NCBI GenBank assembly: GCA_910587495.1
Contig: CAJUMT010000175.1
Location: forward strand, 1 to 7,331
Reading direction: 5' to 3'
Source: an uncultured Lachnospiraceae bacterium
GTDB lineage: Bacteria > Bacillota_A > Clostridia > Lachnospirales > Lachnospiraceae
DNA length: 7,331 bases
Below the pieces are notes generated by a model that ran no database searches, was not told where the DNA came from, and was given only the letters and a program-made list of their open reading frames with translations. Positions 6,495-7,331 of this stretch are shown here, one piece after another (position 1 is the stretch's first letter; every line of letters begins with the position of its first letter). A program made the translations under genes and the position numbers.

Positions 6495-6540
6495 TTGGCA
6501 TAGATAAAAATAAAAAGATAAATGCTTTAGAAAAAGGAGG
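6495..6540 (+). promoter_or_regulatory. Possible promoter and RBS of the downstream lipoprotein gene
   Basis: TTGGCA at 6495-6500 is a good -35 box. The AT-rich stretch after it has only a poor -10 candidate (ATAAAT, 17 bases on), so the promoter is tentative. AAGGAGG at 6534-6540 is a near-perfect ribosome binding site 12 bases before ATG 6553, slightly longer than usual. Confidence 0.4.
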
Positions 6541-6552
6541 CTGTGGAATTTA

Positions 6553-7331
6553 ATGCGTACTTGGAAAGTTGGTGTGACGCTTGCGGCCCTGTTGCTCTGC
6601 CTCAGCGGCTGTGGCCTGGTGGGGAAAGTCCTGGATGCCCTGCCGGAGGAAGCCCTGGATAAGATCCTGGACGCCGCCCCACACACCTCATCCTGTGTGG
6701 AGGAAGCTGCCGCCAGTTTCCTTGAGGTGGTGGAGATCCAGGACATAGAAGCTGCCAAAGCCCTTTTTGCCCCCAGCGCTCTGGCAGAGGACGCGGACTT
6801 TGACGAAGTTCTGACCCGGCTGTTTACTTTCTACTCTGGGTCTACGGACGAGTGCTGGTCGGACAATACGCCGAGCATCTCCAAACATCTCCACTACGGA
6901 AAGACAACCAAGCGCAGTTATTCCGGCTGGGTTCCAGTGGTCTCACAGGGGATAAATTATTACTGCTATGTGGCCGTCACGGATATCGACGATGAGGAGC
7001 CGGAGAATATCGGGATCAATAAACTGGTATTTGTTACAGAGAAAGCCCGCTGCGCCCCGGAATTTGAGCGACCGGAGGGATACGGACTATGGCTCTATGA
7101 AGACCCGCCGGGGGATTACCAGACCTGCCGCATCAACGAAGACGCATATATCTATACCCCGGCAGATCGAACAATAACGAAGGGAGAGATCACCGCATTT
7201 CTGGAGGGCAGCACATCCTGGGAGGCGTTTGCCGTCCGCTTCGGTGAGCCTAATGTGACCGCCTATCCGGATCAGGCGCATTGGAATGTCTATTACTACG
7301 CCCTCCCGGAGGAAGACGGGGAACCCAGATG
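6553..7331 (+). CDS. Lipoprotein, probably DUF5104-like, partial at right edge
   Basis: The frame is open from ATG 6553 to the end of the window (259 codons) and continues beyond it. The first 20 residues form a lipoprotein signal peptide: basic MRTWK, hydrophobic VTLAALLLCL, lipobox L17-S18-G19-C20, so the mature protein would be lipid-anchored outside the membrane. The following part (FLEVVEIQDIEAAKALFAPS, DEVLTRLFTFYSGS) fits the clostridial DUF5104 lipoprotein pattern of a helical region in which internal losses are counted against a folded beta domain. I recognise it by similarity of pattern only, and the function is unknown. Later it has YGLWLYEDPPGDY and a YITPADRTITKGEI-like stretch. 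The gene is clearly GC-richer than mcrC, and AAGGAGG stands upstream. It is probably an ordinary chromosomal gene flanking the McrBC island. Confidence 0.75.
   Translation, partial: MRTWKVGVTLAALLLCLSGCGLVGKVLDALPEEALDKILDAAPHTSSCVEEAAASFLEVVEIQDIEAAKALFAPSALAEDADFDEVLTRLFTFYSGSTDECWSDNTPSISKHLHYGKTTKRSYSGWVPVVSQGINYYCYVAVTDIDDEEPENIGINKLVFVTEKARCAPEFERPEGYGLWLYEDPPGDYQTCRINEDAYIYTPADRTITKGEITAFLEGSTSWEAFAVRFGEPNVTAYPDQAHWNVYYYALPEEDGEPR

Noticed and set aside
6147..6758. Minus-strand open frame of 203 codons across the mcrC end and the lipoprotein start
   Set aside because: It crosses two genes that are well supported on the plus strand, and its product shows no domain pattern.
1..7331. CRISPR array, tRNA, rRNA, riboswitch or clear rho-independent terminator
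   Set aside because: I looked for regular short repeats, cloverleaf-like sequence and GC hairpins followed by T runs and found none that I could support.

Overview
This window looks like part of a bacterial chromosome from the Firmicutes, most likely a gut clostridium of the Lachnospiraceae type. That assignment is an inference from AGGAGG-like ribosome binding sites, AT-rich sigma-A-type promoters, mixed base composition, and protein sequences that read like those of that group (TnpX-type large serine recombinase, Uma2, McrBC, SMI1/KNR4-like protein, clostridial lipoproteins). The window is an accessory region in an advanced state of decay. Most genes carry a frameshift, a nonsense codon, an internal deletion or a truncation.

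Left part (1-1402). A minus-strand remnant of a large serine recombinase runs off the left edge and has lost its N-terminus, a large internal piece and one base. It abuts a plus-strand fragment holding the last 79 codons of an mcrC gene. This fragment is the left copy of a 259-bp direct repeat (316-574), whose right copy (6234-6492) lies in the mcrC gene at the far end. After it come a GC-rich gene of unknown function with an in-frame TGA, and a small lipoprotein gene that is broken by a frameshift.

Middle (1383-3432). A complete Uma2-family nuclease gene lies on the minus strand with a well-formed promoter. Divergent from it is a plus-strand SMI1/KNR4-like (SUKH, immunity-type) gene interrupted by one TAA, followed closely by a 164-residue protein of unknown function.

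Right part (3416-7331). A promoter precedes an McrBC-type modification-dependent restriction locus. The mcrB gene carries the recognisable N-terminal region and two EVE/PUA-like reader segments, but it is split by several frame changes and has lost the whole AAA+ GTPase domain. mcrC overlaps the mcrB stop codon by 8 bp, keeps its PD-(D/E)xK nuclease motifs, and appears to lack an internal segment. A GC-richer lipoprotein gene (probably DUF5104-like) follows and runs off the right edge.

Taken together, this is a former defence and immunity island (Uma2, SUKH-type immunity, McrBC) next to a mobile-element scar. As read, McrBC cannot work as a GTP-driven restriction system because the motor domain is absent. 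I see no convincing evidence for a new intact system. The points most worth checking are the diverged mcrC direct repeat with its perfectly identical 3' part, the AAA+-less McrB, and whether the many one-base frame changes are biological or sequencing errors.
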